Part shown: positions 44,114 through 62,055 of the stretch, in pieces | Position numbering within the stretch: the first letter of the stretch is position 1 | Layout: each line of letters begins with the position of its first letter | Assembly (NCBI GenBank): GCA_022495995.1 | Contig: JAFEMH010000522.1 | Coordinates: forward strand, 569,001 to 633,000 | Direction of reading: 5' to 3' | DNA length: 64,000 nt | DNA from: Adenophora triphylla var. japonica | Taxonomy: Eukaryota; Streptophyta; Magnoliopsida; Asterales; Campanulaceae | Made by a program: the position numbers and the translations under genes | The notes under the pieces: generated by a model | Database searches by the model: none | What the model was told of the DNA's origin: nothing | The model's input: only the letters and a program-made list of their open reading frames with translations

Positions 44114-44637
44114 GTTATCAAACGAGGTTGACAAAGTCCGTTAGATTTTTTAACAACGTTAGTTAAAAATTTGGTTCAATACCTTATTTAAAATTAATTT
44201 TGAAAGTACAATACCTAAGTCAGTAAATAACTAGTTAATACGTTATTTTTTGCGAAAATGAAGGTTAAGTAAGTTACCTCTAGTTAGTAATTGTCCTGGA
44301 ATTGGGTTTATATCTCGCCTCGCCTGAGGGGCGAGAGAGGAAGTGACAAAAAAAAAAAAAAAGAAAAAAAAAGAAAAAAAAAGGTTCAATCTTCTACCCT
44401 AATTGGAATTGGCCTATCCATCTAACACCTTTATCTCCTCCCTATTTATTTCTTCCAAAAGAAAGTAAAAAGAAAATAAAAGAAAGAGAAGAGAAGAAAA
44501 ACAGCGATAAACAGCAAAGGTCTCCGCTGCCACTGCGTCGTCGAATAAGAAAGCCGGCGAGAAGAAGAAGAAGAAGAAGGCACGGCAACACACCACAATT
44601 GATTAAGGGGTAGCAGGAATTCGAAAAATCAACCGGA

Positions 44638-50721
<6,084 letters not shown>

Positions 50722-51849
50722 GCTGCCATTATTACGTTGTGAAAAAGGAATCTGCTCTGCTCCGCTCCAAATGGTTGATTACTTTATCGTGGATTGGATT
50801 GTTGACGGTTGCATTTATTTGTTTAAAGGGTGGTTTGGAGAAGGATCCTGTTTCCTTGGTCATTAGGCTTGATATGTGGTGCGGTTTGTAAACGGTTACC
50901 GATTTTGACGTTTTGGATTGATCTGTGTATTGGTTATACCACAACTAATTATGAATTTGTCTTATCTCTGAGCCTAATCAGTATCTAAGAATTTAAGACA
51001 TTTTGTGCTTTTTGTTAAAAGATTGAATGATTTAAGAGACTAGTGAAGAATGTTGTTGTAAAGCATGTGTTTTGGTATCAACTAGTGGTACAATCACTGT
51101 AATGCTCCCTTCATTCACAAATAAACGTTGTGACTTGTCAAACATTTTAAGGGTGGTATTTTATTTGTTTGTATTATATACTAGAATTGTTCCTTTTCTA
51201 GAGATGGTGGGGAGTGAGGGTTTGTGGGTGGGGGGTTGATATTTATATTTATTTTAGATTCTTATTATTAGGATAATTAAATCAATTTAAATTTATTGCT
51301 CAAAATAATGTTAGTTGTAACGACAAAAATGAGACAAGAGGGAGTAGTCATCATGATTCCATAATGAGTTGTATGCTTGTAGGATCCCAAAATGAGTTAT
51401 GTGTTTGTATCATATACTATAGTAGTGTCTTTTTATATATAGGCACAAACAAGTATATTTGAGGCCAAAATAATAATTTTCCAAAATTATTGTGGTTTTC
51501 GTGAAAAAACAACAACAACAAGTATGCGTGATGAAGCGAAAGCCAGAGTAAAATACAACAGTGGTAAAGTACAACGGTGGTTGAAAATGAAATTAAGCGG
51601 TTGTAAATGAAATTAAACAGCCACCCAAAATACATCTATAAACTAGCTAGGGCATTCTCACTAGGGAAGTTAGGAGTTGAATCCAATGTAAGAATAACAA
51701 AACACAACAAAACCAGCTAAACTGAACAAAAAACAAAAAAAATAGAAAAAAAAAAATGAAATGGAGAAATAATTACACTCCATAGTAAGTTAAGTCAAAT
51801 CAAATAAAAATATACAAAGAAGAGGAGACATTCATTCAGAGACCTGTAT
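50722..51849. other. Intergenic region between convergent genes
   Basis: Holds the 3' UTR of eIF4A3 (to roughly 51000) and of MAP3K epsilon (from 51849 downward in coordinate). No further gene. An old Stowaway-like relic may lie at about 51100-51350 (TGCTCCCTTCATTCACAAAT ... AAAATGAGACAAGAGGGAG). Confidence 0.5.
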
Positions 51850-54800
51850 TCACAGAACAGTGTTGATATGGAGTGCTTTAAGCAGTGAAGTGGCCATCTG
51901 CTTCACCAAAACTTGGCCACCAGAACTCTGCCCGTCTCTTCGCTCTTCAATCAAATTTTGAAGTTTCTGAGGAAGGTCATTCTCCACAATCAATTGCTTT
52001 GGCCTCGGGTGATGCTCATATACAGCCTGTTACAACAATCTTAAATCAGCTAAACCATCCGTAGTGGATAAAAACAAAGTAGCAGTATATTATATGGAAA
52101 CATATGATATACAAAACATTCTGCCAATGATGGCATAGGCCCTTGCCCCTAAGGATGGATGGTCAAGGGTTCAAATCTCCCCCCCCCCCACCCTAGGTTG
52201 TAAATTGATATATTAAAAGTTGGCCCAAAAAAGATATACTACTCCTTTCCAAAATGAATGTCTAAAAATTTTTAAAACTTGCTCTTGATCAAGAGTAAAA
52301 TTGGAAATATTTTGGACATTCATTTTGGGATTGGGATGGAGAGAGTACTAAGCATTCATGCAAACACCCAAAGACATAACTTCCTCCGTCCCAAAATGAA
52401 TGTCCAATTTGATTGACATTTGAAAAGTTAATATATAAGCATTTTTAATAACACAAGTAATAATCCCATCATATTGCATTACAAGTGTTGTGTGAATTAT
52501 AACTTCTTGTTTGATGAGGGAGGACTCAGTTACTTCACCAAAAAATGGACATTTTTTGTGACAATTTTTTTTTGGGTAAAAATAAACATTCATTTAGGGA
52601 CAAAGTAGATTCAATGATCGTGTATGTCGTCCATACCACAACTATGCCAAACATGTAGAATAAGAGAGAACTGGATAGAGTAGATTCAACGATCATGTAT
52701 GTCGTCCATACCACAACTTGCCCACGCACTATAAATTAAGCAAGTACTTGTGGAATCCAAAGAAACAAACATGGAAACTAAATCCAACCAGAATAATAAA
52801 GAGACGTGATAAAGCCTCAAGTTCACAAGGATTGAGTTGAATTACATACAAGAACACTATGTCCCAACTCCTGATCGATTTTATAGCCCAAGAATATACA
52901 AACCCCAAACCAAGAAACTAACACCGAATTCAGGGACTCGCCAGCATCTCAAATCAGCAGGCTCAAGATTTTAATATGGAGTAACCATTTTTTCAATAAA
53001 TGCTGATTAAAATTTAATAGTAAAATGAAATTAGAACTTAAAACTAGACTTATGATGTGCTATTCTGCAATACTTCAAATATACCTTGATATTCTATTAT
53101 AAAACTACCTATTTTATAATTTTAATATTGTTTTCAACAACATGCTATCATGCTTTCTTAAAGAGTTTATTATTCACTCAACATCACATAAATATAATAA
53201 ATCTGAACTACTGTAAATACTTTAATTTTCATATACAAACTCAATACTCCATTACACGTATAATTATATGATGAGCTAAGATGGTAAGAAAAATATATTA
53301 ACATGGATTAAGATGAAATCGGAAGATTAAATAAATTAGTGACTTAAATTTTTGTCATTAAGTGTTGGTTCAGTGGATTTGAAAGTTCAGGTCAGAAGAA
53401 AGATGATACCAGGATTAAGAAGATAGGCCAAGTCTAGACGGCTTTAGAAGGAAAAAGTGTGGGAAGCATTGTAAATACTTCATTAAACTCAGAAATAGCT
53501 TTTCTTAAAGCAGGAAATTGAGTGAGGGGATTTTTGTGAAAAACATTACTAAAAGTCATAGCCGGGAACCATAAATCAATTTTGTATTAATATACAAATA
53601 ATATTGAATAGAGGCATTTACCATATAATCCCTCTTTCAAACCAATACTCCCTCCTAGGACAAGTTGTATTTTGCTTAACCAAATAATCCCTAGCTTAAT
53701 AACTACACCTTCCCAACATTTTACTAAGTTCACCCTCCTATCATTTCACTAAGTCCACTCTCTTTAACAATTTAATTTCTCTCCAACCACCCTCACCTTA
53801 GGTCACCCCTCCCCATTTTCTCCGGTCAACACTTCCGGCAACCATCAACTCCGACGACCAACTCCGACGACTTTTTCCGGCGACTTTTTTTTTTTACGCC
53901 GGCGACCACCAACTCCGGCGACCTCTCCGGCGACCAACAACTGAGAACTTAACTTATCAGTAAGTTCTCAGTTGTCAACTAAACTACTAAGAACACGATC
54001 AACTCCGGCGACCTCTCCGGCGACCAAACAACTGAGAACTTAACTTATCAGTAAGTTCTCAGTTGTCAGCTAAACTACCAAGAACACAATTAACTCCGGC
54101 GACTACCAACTCCGGCGACCTCTCCGGCGACCAAACAACTGAGAACTTAACTTATCAGTAAGTTCTCAGTTGTCAACTAAACTACTAAAAACACGATCAA
54201 CTCCGGCGACTACCAACCCCGGCGACATTTTCGGCGACCAAACAACTGAGAACTTAACTTATCAGTAAGTTCTCAGTTGTCAACTAAATTAATAAGAACA
54301 CGATCAACTCCGGCGACCTCTCCGGCGACCAAACAACTGAGAACTTAACATATCTGTAAGTTCTCAGTTGTCAACTAAACTACTAAGAACGCGATCAACT
54401 TCGGCGATCACCAACTTCGGCGACTAAACAACTGAGAACTTATCAGTAAGTTCTCAGTTGTCAACTAAACTACTAAGAACGCGATCAACTCCGGCGATCA
54501 CCAACTCCGACGACTAAACAACTGAGAACTTATCAGTAAGTTCTCAGTTGTCAACTAAACTACTAAGAACATGATCAACTCCGACGATTACCAACTCCGG
54601 CGACCTTTCCGGGGACCAAACAACTGAGAACTTAACATATCAGCAAGTTCTCAGGTTGTCAACTAAACTACTAAGAACACGATCAACTCCGATAACCTCT
54701 CCGGCGACCAAACAACTGAGAACTTAACTTATAAGTAAGTTCTCAGTTGTCAACTAAACTACTAAGAACACAATTAACTCCGACGACTACAACCTCCGGC

Positions 54801-57800
54801 GACCACCTACTCTGGCGACCAAACAACTGAGAATTTAACTTATCAGTAAGTTCTCAGTCGTCAACTAAACTACTAAGAACACGATAAACTCCGGCGACTA
54901 CCAACTCCGGCGACCAAACAACTGAGAACCTAACTTAACGGTAAGTTCTCAGTTGTCAAGTAAACTACTAAGAACAAGATCAACTCCGGCGACCAAACAA
55001 CTGAGAACTTATCTCAGTTGTCAACTAAACTAGCCCCTTTCTTTTTGCCTTGATAATGGACGAATTGACGAGGTCCGTCCAAGATGATATACCAAGGTGT
55101 GTGTTGTTCGCAGATGATATTGTGCTGATTGATGAGACAAGAGAGGGTGTTGAAAGTAAATTGGAGTTGTGGAGACACACTTTGGAATCTCGAGGCTTTC
55201 GACTAAGCAGAAGCAAGACTGAATATTTGGAGTGTAAGTTTAGCAGAGTTGAAAGTAGAGAGGCAGGGGCGGTCACATTTGATGGAAATATTGTCCAAGC
55301 TTCTGAGTTTTTTCGCTATCTTGGATCCATTATCCAAAAGGATGGAGAATTAGATGGTGATGTGGCTCATAGGATTAAAGCAGGTTGGTTGAAGTGGAAG
55401 AGTGCCATAGGGTTTCTATGTGATCGCGGCATGCCCAATAGATTAAAGAAAAAATTCTACCGCACGGCAATTATGCCGGCATTGCTTTACGGCACCGAAT
55501 GTTGGGCCGTGAAACAGTGTCACGTGCATAAGATGAATGTGGCGGAGATACGTATACTTCGATGGATGTGCGGTCATACAAGAAAGGATCAATTGGGGAA
55601 TTGAGGTGATCAAAGGTAAAGTAGGAGTTGCCCATTGAGGATAAAATGAGGGAAAATCGTCTGAGGTGGTTTGGACATGTGAGAAGGAGACCGAGTGATG
55701 CACCGGTTAGGAGGCGGGAACAGTGGAGAAATGATAAAATGGCGAGGGGTAGGGAAAGACCCAAACAAACTTGGATTAGAGTGATCGAAAATGATATGAG
55801 TTTACTTGGAGTGGATGAAAGTATGGTGTTGAAGAGGCCGGAGTGGAGGGCAAAAATTCATGTGGGGGGCTGATTTTTTTTTATTATTATTATTTTTATT
55901 TATTTATTATTTTTTTTTCAACAACCTTTTCACACGATGACATGTGAGGATTCATGTTAGCCGATCCCAAATTATTTTGGGACTAAGGCTTTGTTGTTGT
56001 TGTTGTTGTTGTTCTTTGCCAAGTGAAACATTTAACAAGACATAGTTTCTAGAAATCATATTATATTATTCCGTCTCAAAATAAATGTCTATTTTTTTCA
56101 AATATACATTTAATTTAATTAAGAGAAAATTTGATTTTTTTAATATTCGGATGGAGGAAATAATTATTTTCCTCTTTTTTAAATTGAAATATATTATGAC
56201 AGCAAATCATAAAACCATAAGGAAAATGAGAGAGGCAGAGAGATAGGGAGTACAACTTTAGGATGTAAAATAGTAGCATAATACGGAGTATACATTTATA
56301 TTGACTACAGAAAGCTCAACACCATTCTTCATCTACTTTTTTTTGACATCTCACTTTCAAAGCCTAATAAAAATGCACATTTACAACACATTTCATTTTA
56401 CAACAAAAATCAAAAAGATTCACAACACACTTTTCCAAACAGTGATATGTCATTGAGCTCAATCAAACCGATTTTCAAGTTCGTATGTTTGTTAGAGGGA
56501 TTATACGGTAAATGACTCCTTATCAATTTTCAAGGACTGAAAGCGTGCTCATTTGACACACAATAATCCTGATTCATTTTCACACCAATTTGAACTATGA
56601 GCGAATGAATTTACACTAACTTCGCACGGGGCTGAATCACCATCGTTTGGTAACAAACAAGCACCAATTAATATAAAAACAATACTAAATTAAAACCTCA
56701 GATTTGGCAGCAACTTTCATTTGCTGTTTCAATAGGGCGTACGTTTGGCTTTTCGATAGAAATGAACCGGAACTTTGGCTTTTACTCTCCGCTTCTCCTA
56801 CTCCAGCACCACCGGCGCCACTACTCCTACTCCGTAGCACAAGCCATCCTAAACGTCTTCGCCTTATAATTCCAACTCAATCCTTGTCTTCTCGTTACGG
56901 CATCCAATCAAACGATCGGGTAATGAATCGGAACAGAACGGAGATTTTGTTCCAGATACGGTGAATGAAGGTTCCGGGAACTGATTTTGCCGACGTCGAC
57001 ATAGGCTGGAGGTAAGCCCAAGCTGCCTGCTTCACGAGGCGATTCCTGATCGTGATTTCGTATCCTGATTAACCGGCGGGGGTGAGCGGGGTAGGAGATT
57101 GAATGGAGTTGGGTGAACGGGGTAGGAGAAAAGCCTACCGGAGTTAGACTTGAATTTGGTCGCCAGAAAAACGAGATGGTAGATCTGGGGAGAAAGAGGA
57201 AGTATTTTAGAGAGACAAAGTAGAGAGAGAGGGGTGATGATCGCCTGAGTTTGGGAGGAGAGAGGTCGCCGGAGTTAGGAAAGAGAGAGGATCGCCGGAG
57301 TTGGGGAAGATTGCCGGAGGGAGGTAGAGAGAGAAAGTAGAGAGAGGGAGCAGTGTGTGTTTTTGTGTGGGTGAGAGATGGGGGTGGGTGTTTATGGTTA
57401 GAAGGATTATATGGTGTGATAAAATATTTTATTGTATTAGGAAGTAAATTAAAAATGTCATTGTTTTAAGAGGTAAATTTTATATTACTCAGGGATTAGG
57501 ACGCAATTTTCTCTATTGAATAATGAAATAATTTTCTGAATGTCTTTTAGAATAAAGAAGGGCCAGTGATATTTTCATCAAGACCTAAGAGGTGTAAGAA
57601 TTACTACTACTTTTCTGTTTTTGAACTTGAATTAAACTGCTATTTTCAAAGTTCAGAGGCTCAACTGACCCCTAGTAGTTGTCCCCTGAACAAAAATAAT
57701 TAAGCTAGCGGACTATGCAGCAATAAGCAACCAAAACATCAAACCAAACAGCACAACTTATGTACTACCTCGTCCCAAAATGGATATCCAAAAAAAAAAA

Positions 57801-59255
57801 TAAAAAAAAATCAAATTTGCTATTGATCAAGAGCAAATTTGAATTTTTTCGGACATTCATTTGGGACGGAGGGAGTAGATAGCAATCATATGAAACCACA
57901 GGGTAAGTAAAAGAGATGCACTAGATCAAATAACTAACCTTTATCAGTTTAAGAAGATTGAGACGAGCTATAGCATCCTGGTGGTCAAGTCTAGTAATGA
58001 GCAATGGTGTCAAGCCATTAACAGCCAATGTTGTATTTATTCGTGATGATTTCCTGCCCAACGAAAAAGTAATGCAATTAAAGTTTATTGAAGTATTGTT
58101 AAAGCTATGACTTAAGCATTCTATATCTCCTAGCATCATTGATCAATTGGGGCCCAAACAAGCTAATCCCCATTATAGGCTAGATTCCATATCCTTCAGG
58201 GTTTTGTCAACACGCCACCTAATTGGCTTTCTCTAATTCTACTTTCGGAATTTCTTGAGTATGGGTGTACCCAGTTAGGCATTTTAGACATCATACTGAA
58301 AATATGAAATTTGAATTTCAAAAGAAAATAAACATGATTCAAATCTTTATAGCTCTATTATAGAGCAGATTTTCTTTAATCTTGCTTAACTCTAAACGAT
58401 CCATCAAAAATCAAGCATTAATTTGCATTTTCAATTAAAATAACACTGAATTAAACTACTGGCTAGATTAGATGGACTTCTCATCCATCTTGCTTGTAAT
58501 TATTAGTTTCGTAAACATTAATGGTTCTTTCTGAAGAAAAAAAGGTAGCATCAGATGTGACAAGAGGAGCCCCGCCATTGAAGAATTAGTAAACAATAAC
58601 CAAAGCAGCTAGGTGTATAGAATGTTGAAGGCCCTACATCTATAAGATTTCAGGCCACTAGTGAGAGTGTGTGTGTGGGGGGGGGGGGGCTCTTGCATTA
58701 AAATGCAGGGGGGGGGGGAAGACTGCGATTCTCCCGGAATTAACCCAGAAGAAAGAAAGGACTTCTCAGAAGCGAATATAATAACCAACTGGAAAGTAAG
58801 GTGATGCAACTTAATAGAAACAAAACTAGTATGGATAAAACCACGTACGTGATAATTTTCAAGAATGGCTCCAGTATGTGCAGAAAATACTGTTCTGGAC
58901 AGCACTGAAAGAATTTGACCAGTTTCTGTACTGCGTCCTTCTTCAGTAAAGCTTGTTCCACTTTCTTGTTGTCATTGTCATGTGCCAAGCAAACAGCAAT
59001 AGAATCTAGCGCGGTCACAGACCAAAGCTCATCTTCAAGCAAACTCAAGTACACGTCTAACCCACCATGAGCTCTTAACTGCTCCCTTGAATTCCTTGAT
59101 GCATGAGCCATATCGCAGAGCAGAGGCAATGCATATTGTCTTAGTGGAGAATCTGACATAATAAAACACATTAGGTGCGGAATGATTCCGTTTTCTGCTG
59201 CCTGTTCTTGTCTCCTCTTGTTTATCTTGCAGAGATTGAATAGTGCATTGAGGAC
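51850..59255 (-). CDS. MAP3KE: MAP3K epsilon protein kinase, last three coding exons (partial)
   Basis: Plant MAP3K epsilon (Cdc7/Sid1-like MAPKKK) has an N-terminal kinase and a C-terminal armadillo-like repeat part, and acts at the plasma membrane in cell division and pollen development. Only the C-terminal repeat exons are here, minus strand: 58849-59255 ([58 protein letters not shown]), 57939-58053 ([38 protein letters not shown]) and 51850-52026 ([39 protein letters not shown], stop). Splice sites are canonical and phases agree. Introns of 5.9 kb and 0.8 kb separate them. The acceptor before 59255 is intact, so more exons should exist, but none is recognised up to 64000. That preceding intron is at least 4.7 kb and full of transposons. 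Confidence 0.93.
52125..52225 (+). mobile_element. Possible tRNA-derived SINE fragment
   Basis: TGGCATAGGC (about 52132) resembles a polymerase III A box. GGTTCAAATCTCC, 37 bp downstream, resembles a B box. A C-run and AT-rich tail follow. No cloverleaf or target duplication can be established, so this is tentative. It lies in an intron of MAP3K epsilon. Confidence 0.35.
52242..52345. mobile_element. Short Stowaway MITE in MAP3K epsilon intron
   Basis: Ends CTCCTTTCCAAAATGAATGT and, inverted, ACATTCATTTTGGGATTGGG...GAGAG, with TA on both sides (52240-52241, 52346-52347). The interior is an AT-rich palindrome (TTGCTCTTGATCAAGAGTAA). Confidence 0.8.
52346..53859. other. Intron sequence of MAP3K epsilon with MITE remnants
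   Basis: Contains a second Stowaway-like piece (CCGTCCCAAAATGAATGTCC at about 52387 to CATTCATTTAGGGACAAAG at about 52590). A ~55-bp direct repeat (AACGATCATGTATGTCGTCCATACCACAACT at about 52614 and 52688) is also present. The rest is AT-rich intron. From about 53620 a C-rich stretch leads into the tandem array. Confidence 0.55.
53860..55032. repeat. Tandem array with a 14-bp-arm hairpin in each unit
   Basis: About twelve copies of a 90-105 bp unit. Each has CAACTGAGAACTTA ... TAAGTTCTCAGTTG, perfect 14-bp inverted arms around a ~9-bp loop (first copy 53938-53974), then TCAACTAAACTACTAAGAAC and a run of ACTCCGGCGACC phrases that vary in number. Two copies have a shortened loop (about 54426, 54520), and the last is cut short at 55020. 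The array abuts the truncated LINE at 55033. No coding. It lies in the 5.9-kb intron of MAP3K epsilon. Confidence 0.9.
55033..56013 (+). mobile_element. RTE-type LINE, 5'-truncated, with (TTG)n tail
   Basis: This is the C-terminal part of a non-LTR reverse transcriptase. A frame of 184 codons reads [40 protein letters not shown] (the F-A-D-D catalytic box) and [11 protein letters not shown], then the thumb/C-terminal part ([33 protein letters not shown]). After a frameshift at about 55600 it continues as [20 protein letters not shown] and ends with a stop at 55871. The 3' UTR with CCGATCCCAAATTATTTTGG is followed by (TTG)n at 55991-56013, a tail typical of plant RTE elements. The 5' part is missing. 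Sense relative to eIF4A3, antisense to the host gene MAP3K epsilon. Confidence 0.88.
56014..57767. other. Intron sequence of MAP3K epsilon, no gene assigned
   Basis: AT-rich to about 56700, then a mixed stretch with GGAG/CCGGAGTT phrases and AGAGAGAG-rich sequence (57150-57400). The words resemble, in inverse orientation, the CCGGCGACC phrases and leader at 53640-53930. No protein recognised. Confidence 0.5.
57768..57875. mobile_element. Short Stowaway MITE in MAP3K epsilon intron
   Basis: Ends CCTCGTCCCAAAATGGATAT and, inverted, ACATTCATTTGGGACGGAGGGAG, TA on both sides. The same family as 52242-52345, with the inner palindrome TTGCTATTGATCAAGAGCAA. Confidence 0.8.
58054..58848. other. Second intron of the visible MAP3K epsilon exons
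   Basis: Ordinary AT-rich intron with G-runs (58677-58690, 58710-58719) next to a (GT)n stretch. No mobile element with clear ends is identified. Confidence 0.5.
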
Positions 59256-59399
59256 CTTCATTGAACAAAATAAGTTAGAAAGTACCCAAAAAGGGAATAA
59301 TAAACAGTCTTCTTTTGGAAATCTAAAACATTGGGCCAGTTCGGACGAAGAAAATCTCAATGGTTTGCCCTGGCTAGTCCAAGTTACATAAGTTTAATA

Positions 59400-61908
59400 T
59401 CAGAAACAGGTTCAAGGATAAAAATAAATCAAAAGATTGGCTGTGATTGATTAATAGTTTAGATATAAACCGGTTATGAAATTATGTCTCATATTTCATT
59501 CATATAGTGTTGGTGATTCCTTAATAAAAAAAAAAAAAAATCTAGAAACAACACCAAGAGTAGTCTACAATCTTCAATAAGATATCGAAAAGCAAAGCTT
59601 ATCAAGAATTTGTCTAGTATTTTAATTCAAGAAAAAAAGGTGAAGATTACAAATGATCAGAAATAATTGGGATCGAGATTGTGGAGGCGATGGATTATGA
59701 TTTTAGACATAACGATTATGGGTGTAGATTTTATGGGTCAATTTCCTAATAATTCCCGTTTGACCCAAAGTCACTAAAATCTCATCATCAGTCTTAGAAA
59801 CACACCCTTTTCTCTGTCTTCTTCTTCTTTTTGTTGTTGTCGCAATATGTCCTCCCAAGCAAGGATTGACCCTCCAAGTAGCACTATTCCTTGAACATAT
59901 TCTCCCTTGTAGAATCAAGCTATTTACTTTGTATAATTTGCATGACCGTCTACTCCCAACATACCGGTTTCCAGGGAGATGCCAATACTCATAGCACATT
60001 CGTAGTCGCACTAGGAACATACTTTCACATTCAAAGCGGTTTTCTTAGTCCCAACATAAACCTTAAAGCATATACTCCCAAAACTTTCAATTCAACTTCT
60101 TATTTCCTACTTTAATCTCTCCAACTCGTCCTTTTGACTACAAAGTGTCAAACATAGCTCAATCCTTGCAGATATGCACCGAAGCAGCACAACTAACATT
60201 CATTTAGTTTTACTCTCTTCCGTCGAATCAACAACAACTACAATCCCTGCCAATAAAAACTACAAAATCTGCCAATAAAAACTCCCCATAATCACTCTCA
60301 ACTGTGTTGACATCCTCCACATTAACATTTGTCTTTTCTTTCGAATTACATGTGCTCTAACAAAACTTCACGAAATTTGGGACAATGAATTTGCATACCA
60401 CCTTTCTCATCACAGCAAAAGCACTCATCACAATGATTATAACTCCTACCTCTTTCAGAACCCTCCGTAACAAGAAGTTTTTCCTCATTGGATATCACTC
60501 TTCGTCATTTTCTCATATCTCTCAAGGCCTTTACAAGATCATCAATGGTTAATGGTCCAACCTATCAGCATAGTCTCCACAAAGGCCTTGTCAACGATAA
60601 TAAAGTTTGCTCCTCATTTTCAATTGCCTTATCAACATTAGATAATTGAAAGAGTTCAATGGTCATGCAAATTACTTCATCAAACTTGAAACAATACATG
60701 TCCATCTTAAAAAAACGAGCAACTCGTCAGCAACTTAAACATATAAATATTCGCAAGTTTCTCCCATATCCCTTGGTGTCTCCTTCAAACCCTATATTTT
60801 ATTTCGGTAGCAAGGGCAAACCTGACTGTGATTGAAGACCACTTCTCAATCAGTGCCGGAGCCAAAGATTTTTTTTTTTGAAATGGGGGCACATTATGAT
60901 GTACTAGTAATATATAAATTTAGTTAATACGGGGGGGCAAAATTATAATATAATGCTATTTTTTCTTGGTCAAAAGGGGGGCAAAATACATTTTTTTTTA
61001 AGGTGAAAATAAAAAAAATTCAAAATCTAATAGTACTAAATTGGTACAATTTAAAAAGTAAAAGGGGGGGGGGGAATTGCCCCTTATGCCATAGGGTAGC
61101 TCCGCCCCGTCTCAATTTTTGTCTAATCCGCGTCTTTCATCTCCACCCGCTTGTTCTCTTCCAAAGCTTCATCAAGACCTGTTAAGCAAACATGTCCAGG
61201 TTCACCGCACAGTCAAATCCATATTTCACTCAAAAATTGTGACTTGAAGCTTCAATTCCCCACCATCCACATTCTCCAAAACAGTAAACTGATGCTGCTG
61301 TTCGGCCTATATTATTCAATGCTAGGAACCTTAAAATCTTATCTCTTTTGTTCAAATTGAAGATTTTTGAGTCCTCACGCTGCATCAGTTCAAAAATCAG
61401 CACAATCCAACCGTGAACAAACGCGCAACACCAAGTTTTCCAGTGCTGCTGTGGAAAAATGGAGTGAAAAAACTGCTACCTTTCCCTTCAACTTTGGATT
61501 TTTCTTTTTTAATGCGAGTTCACCTCTTGGAACCCGCTCTACTACCAGCTGGGATTGATCACCCACAAGAAAAATCGCAACAAGCGATAACAAGATCAGA
61601 CACGTGCACAAAACAGAGGACAAACACGGAACATTTTGTTGTTCTCCTTTAAGCCAACTTCACCCAAGATAAATTCACTATTGATTCTCGATAATACAAG
61701 AATGAAGATACTCTCTTCATAAAGATTCTCGAATATATTTACCTATCCAAAGCATACAATTTTACCTCCTAAATTGTATGCCTATAATAACTCTCTCAAA
61801 GTTTTATTAAAACCCTAACTAGTAAAACTATTTCTAAAGGGAGAGACACTCACTTTTCCCCTTCCAGACTGATGTTGGATTTTAGTGATATGGGTCAATG
61901 TCCTAACA
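59400..61908 (-). mobile_element. Degenerate Copia-like LTR retrotransposon remnant
   Basis: On the minus strand an LTR-like start TGTTAGGACATTGACCCATA is at 61908. A related start (TATTAGGAAATTGACCCATA) lies at about 59751, suggesting two LTRs. CTGGTAGTAGAGCGGGTTCC at about 61548-61529 resembles the initiator-methionine tRNA primer site TGGTATCAGAGC of Copia elements. Between them are gag pieces: EKWSSITVRFALATEI (about 60840), WEKLANIYMFKLLTS, and a CCHC-like box (CFCCDEKGGMQIHCPKF, about 60430-60380) in which His is Gly. Most of pol is missing. Many stops. It lies in the intron upstream of the MAP3K epsilon exon at 59255. Confidence 0.6.
60851..61109. mobile_element. MITE-like insertion in the Copia remnant
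   Basis: The left end CAGTGCCGGAGCC and right end (other strand) CGGGGCGGAGCTACC are roughly inverted. Flanked by TCTCAAT (60844-60850 and 61110-61116), probably a 7-8 bp hAT-type duplication. The interior has G-runs and A/T-rich sequence. The gag-like reading (EKWSS... and TKI...) resumes on both sides of it. A possible relative with the end CAGTGGCGAAGCCAC is at about 47355 in intron 5 of eIF4A3. Confidence 0.65.
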
Positions 61909-61954
61909 TTTAGTTAAACTTACTAACATATCTCCTATACTGCCTGGGATCTTA

Positions 61955-62055
61955 CTTGCTATACCCGCACCAACTACTAATGTTCCTTTAGAATCTATGG
62001 GAGTCACACAGTTTAGCAACCCATCTTCCTCAAGCAAATCAACTATGCAAATCAA
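61955..62055 (-). other. Possible orphan exon, unidentified
   Basis: A minus-strand acceptor-like TTATTATTGTCGCAG precedes a clean reading: CLICIVDLLEEDGLLNCVTP, IDSKGTLVVGAGIASKIPGS. A donor-like CAA|GTAAGA is at about 61955, although the frame stays open to 61903. The Copia LTR starts directly below. I do not recognise the protein. It does not match remembered MAP3K epsilon exons. It could be part of a gene or element disrupted by the Copia insertion. Confidence 0.3.

Larger units (their letters stand above)
22381..44294. mobile_element. Outer long-TIR element, split by the hAT transposon
   Basis: Arms of about 190 bp are inverted copies. The left arm has ACTGACTTAGGTATCGTACT, AAATCTAACGGACTTTGTCA and CCTCGTTTGATAACTAC (22461-22560). 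The same words appear on the other strand at 44107-44230. The flanks are CCTGAACTGG and CCTGGAATTGG, an imperfect 9-11 bp duplication that would suit a MULE-like element. Inside the arms are C-rich/G-rich repeats alternating with T/A runs. Without the hAT insertion it would be about 870 bp and non-coding. The exact class is uncertain. Confidence 0.65.

Noticed and set aside
43885..44121. A proline/threonine-rich minus-strand ORF
   Set aside because: It results from simple G/C-rich repeats and T-runs in the outer TIR element.
52169..52182. A tRNA gene suggested by GGTTCAAATCTCC
   Set aside because: No acceptor stem or cloverleaf can be drawn around it. At best it is the B box of a SINE fragment.
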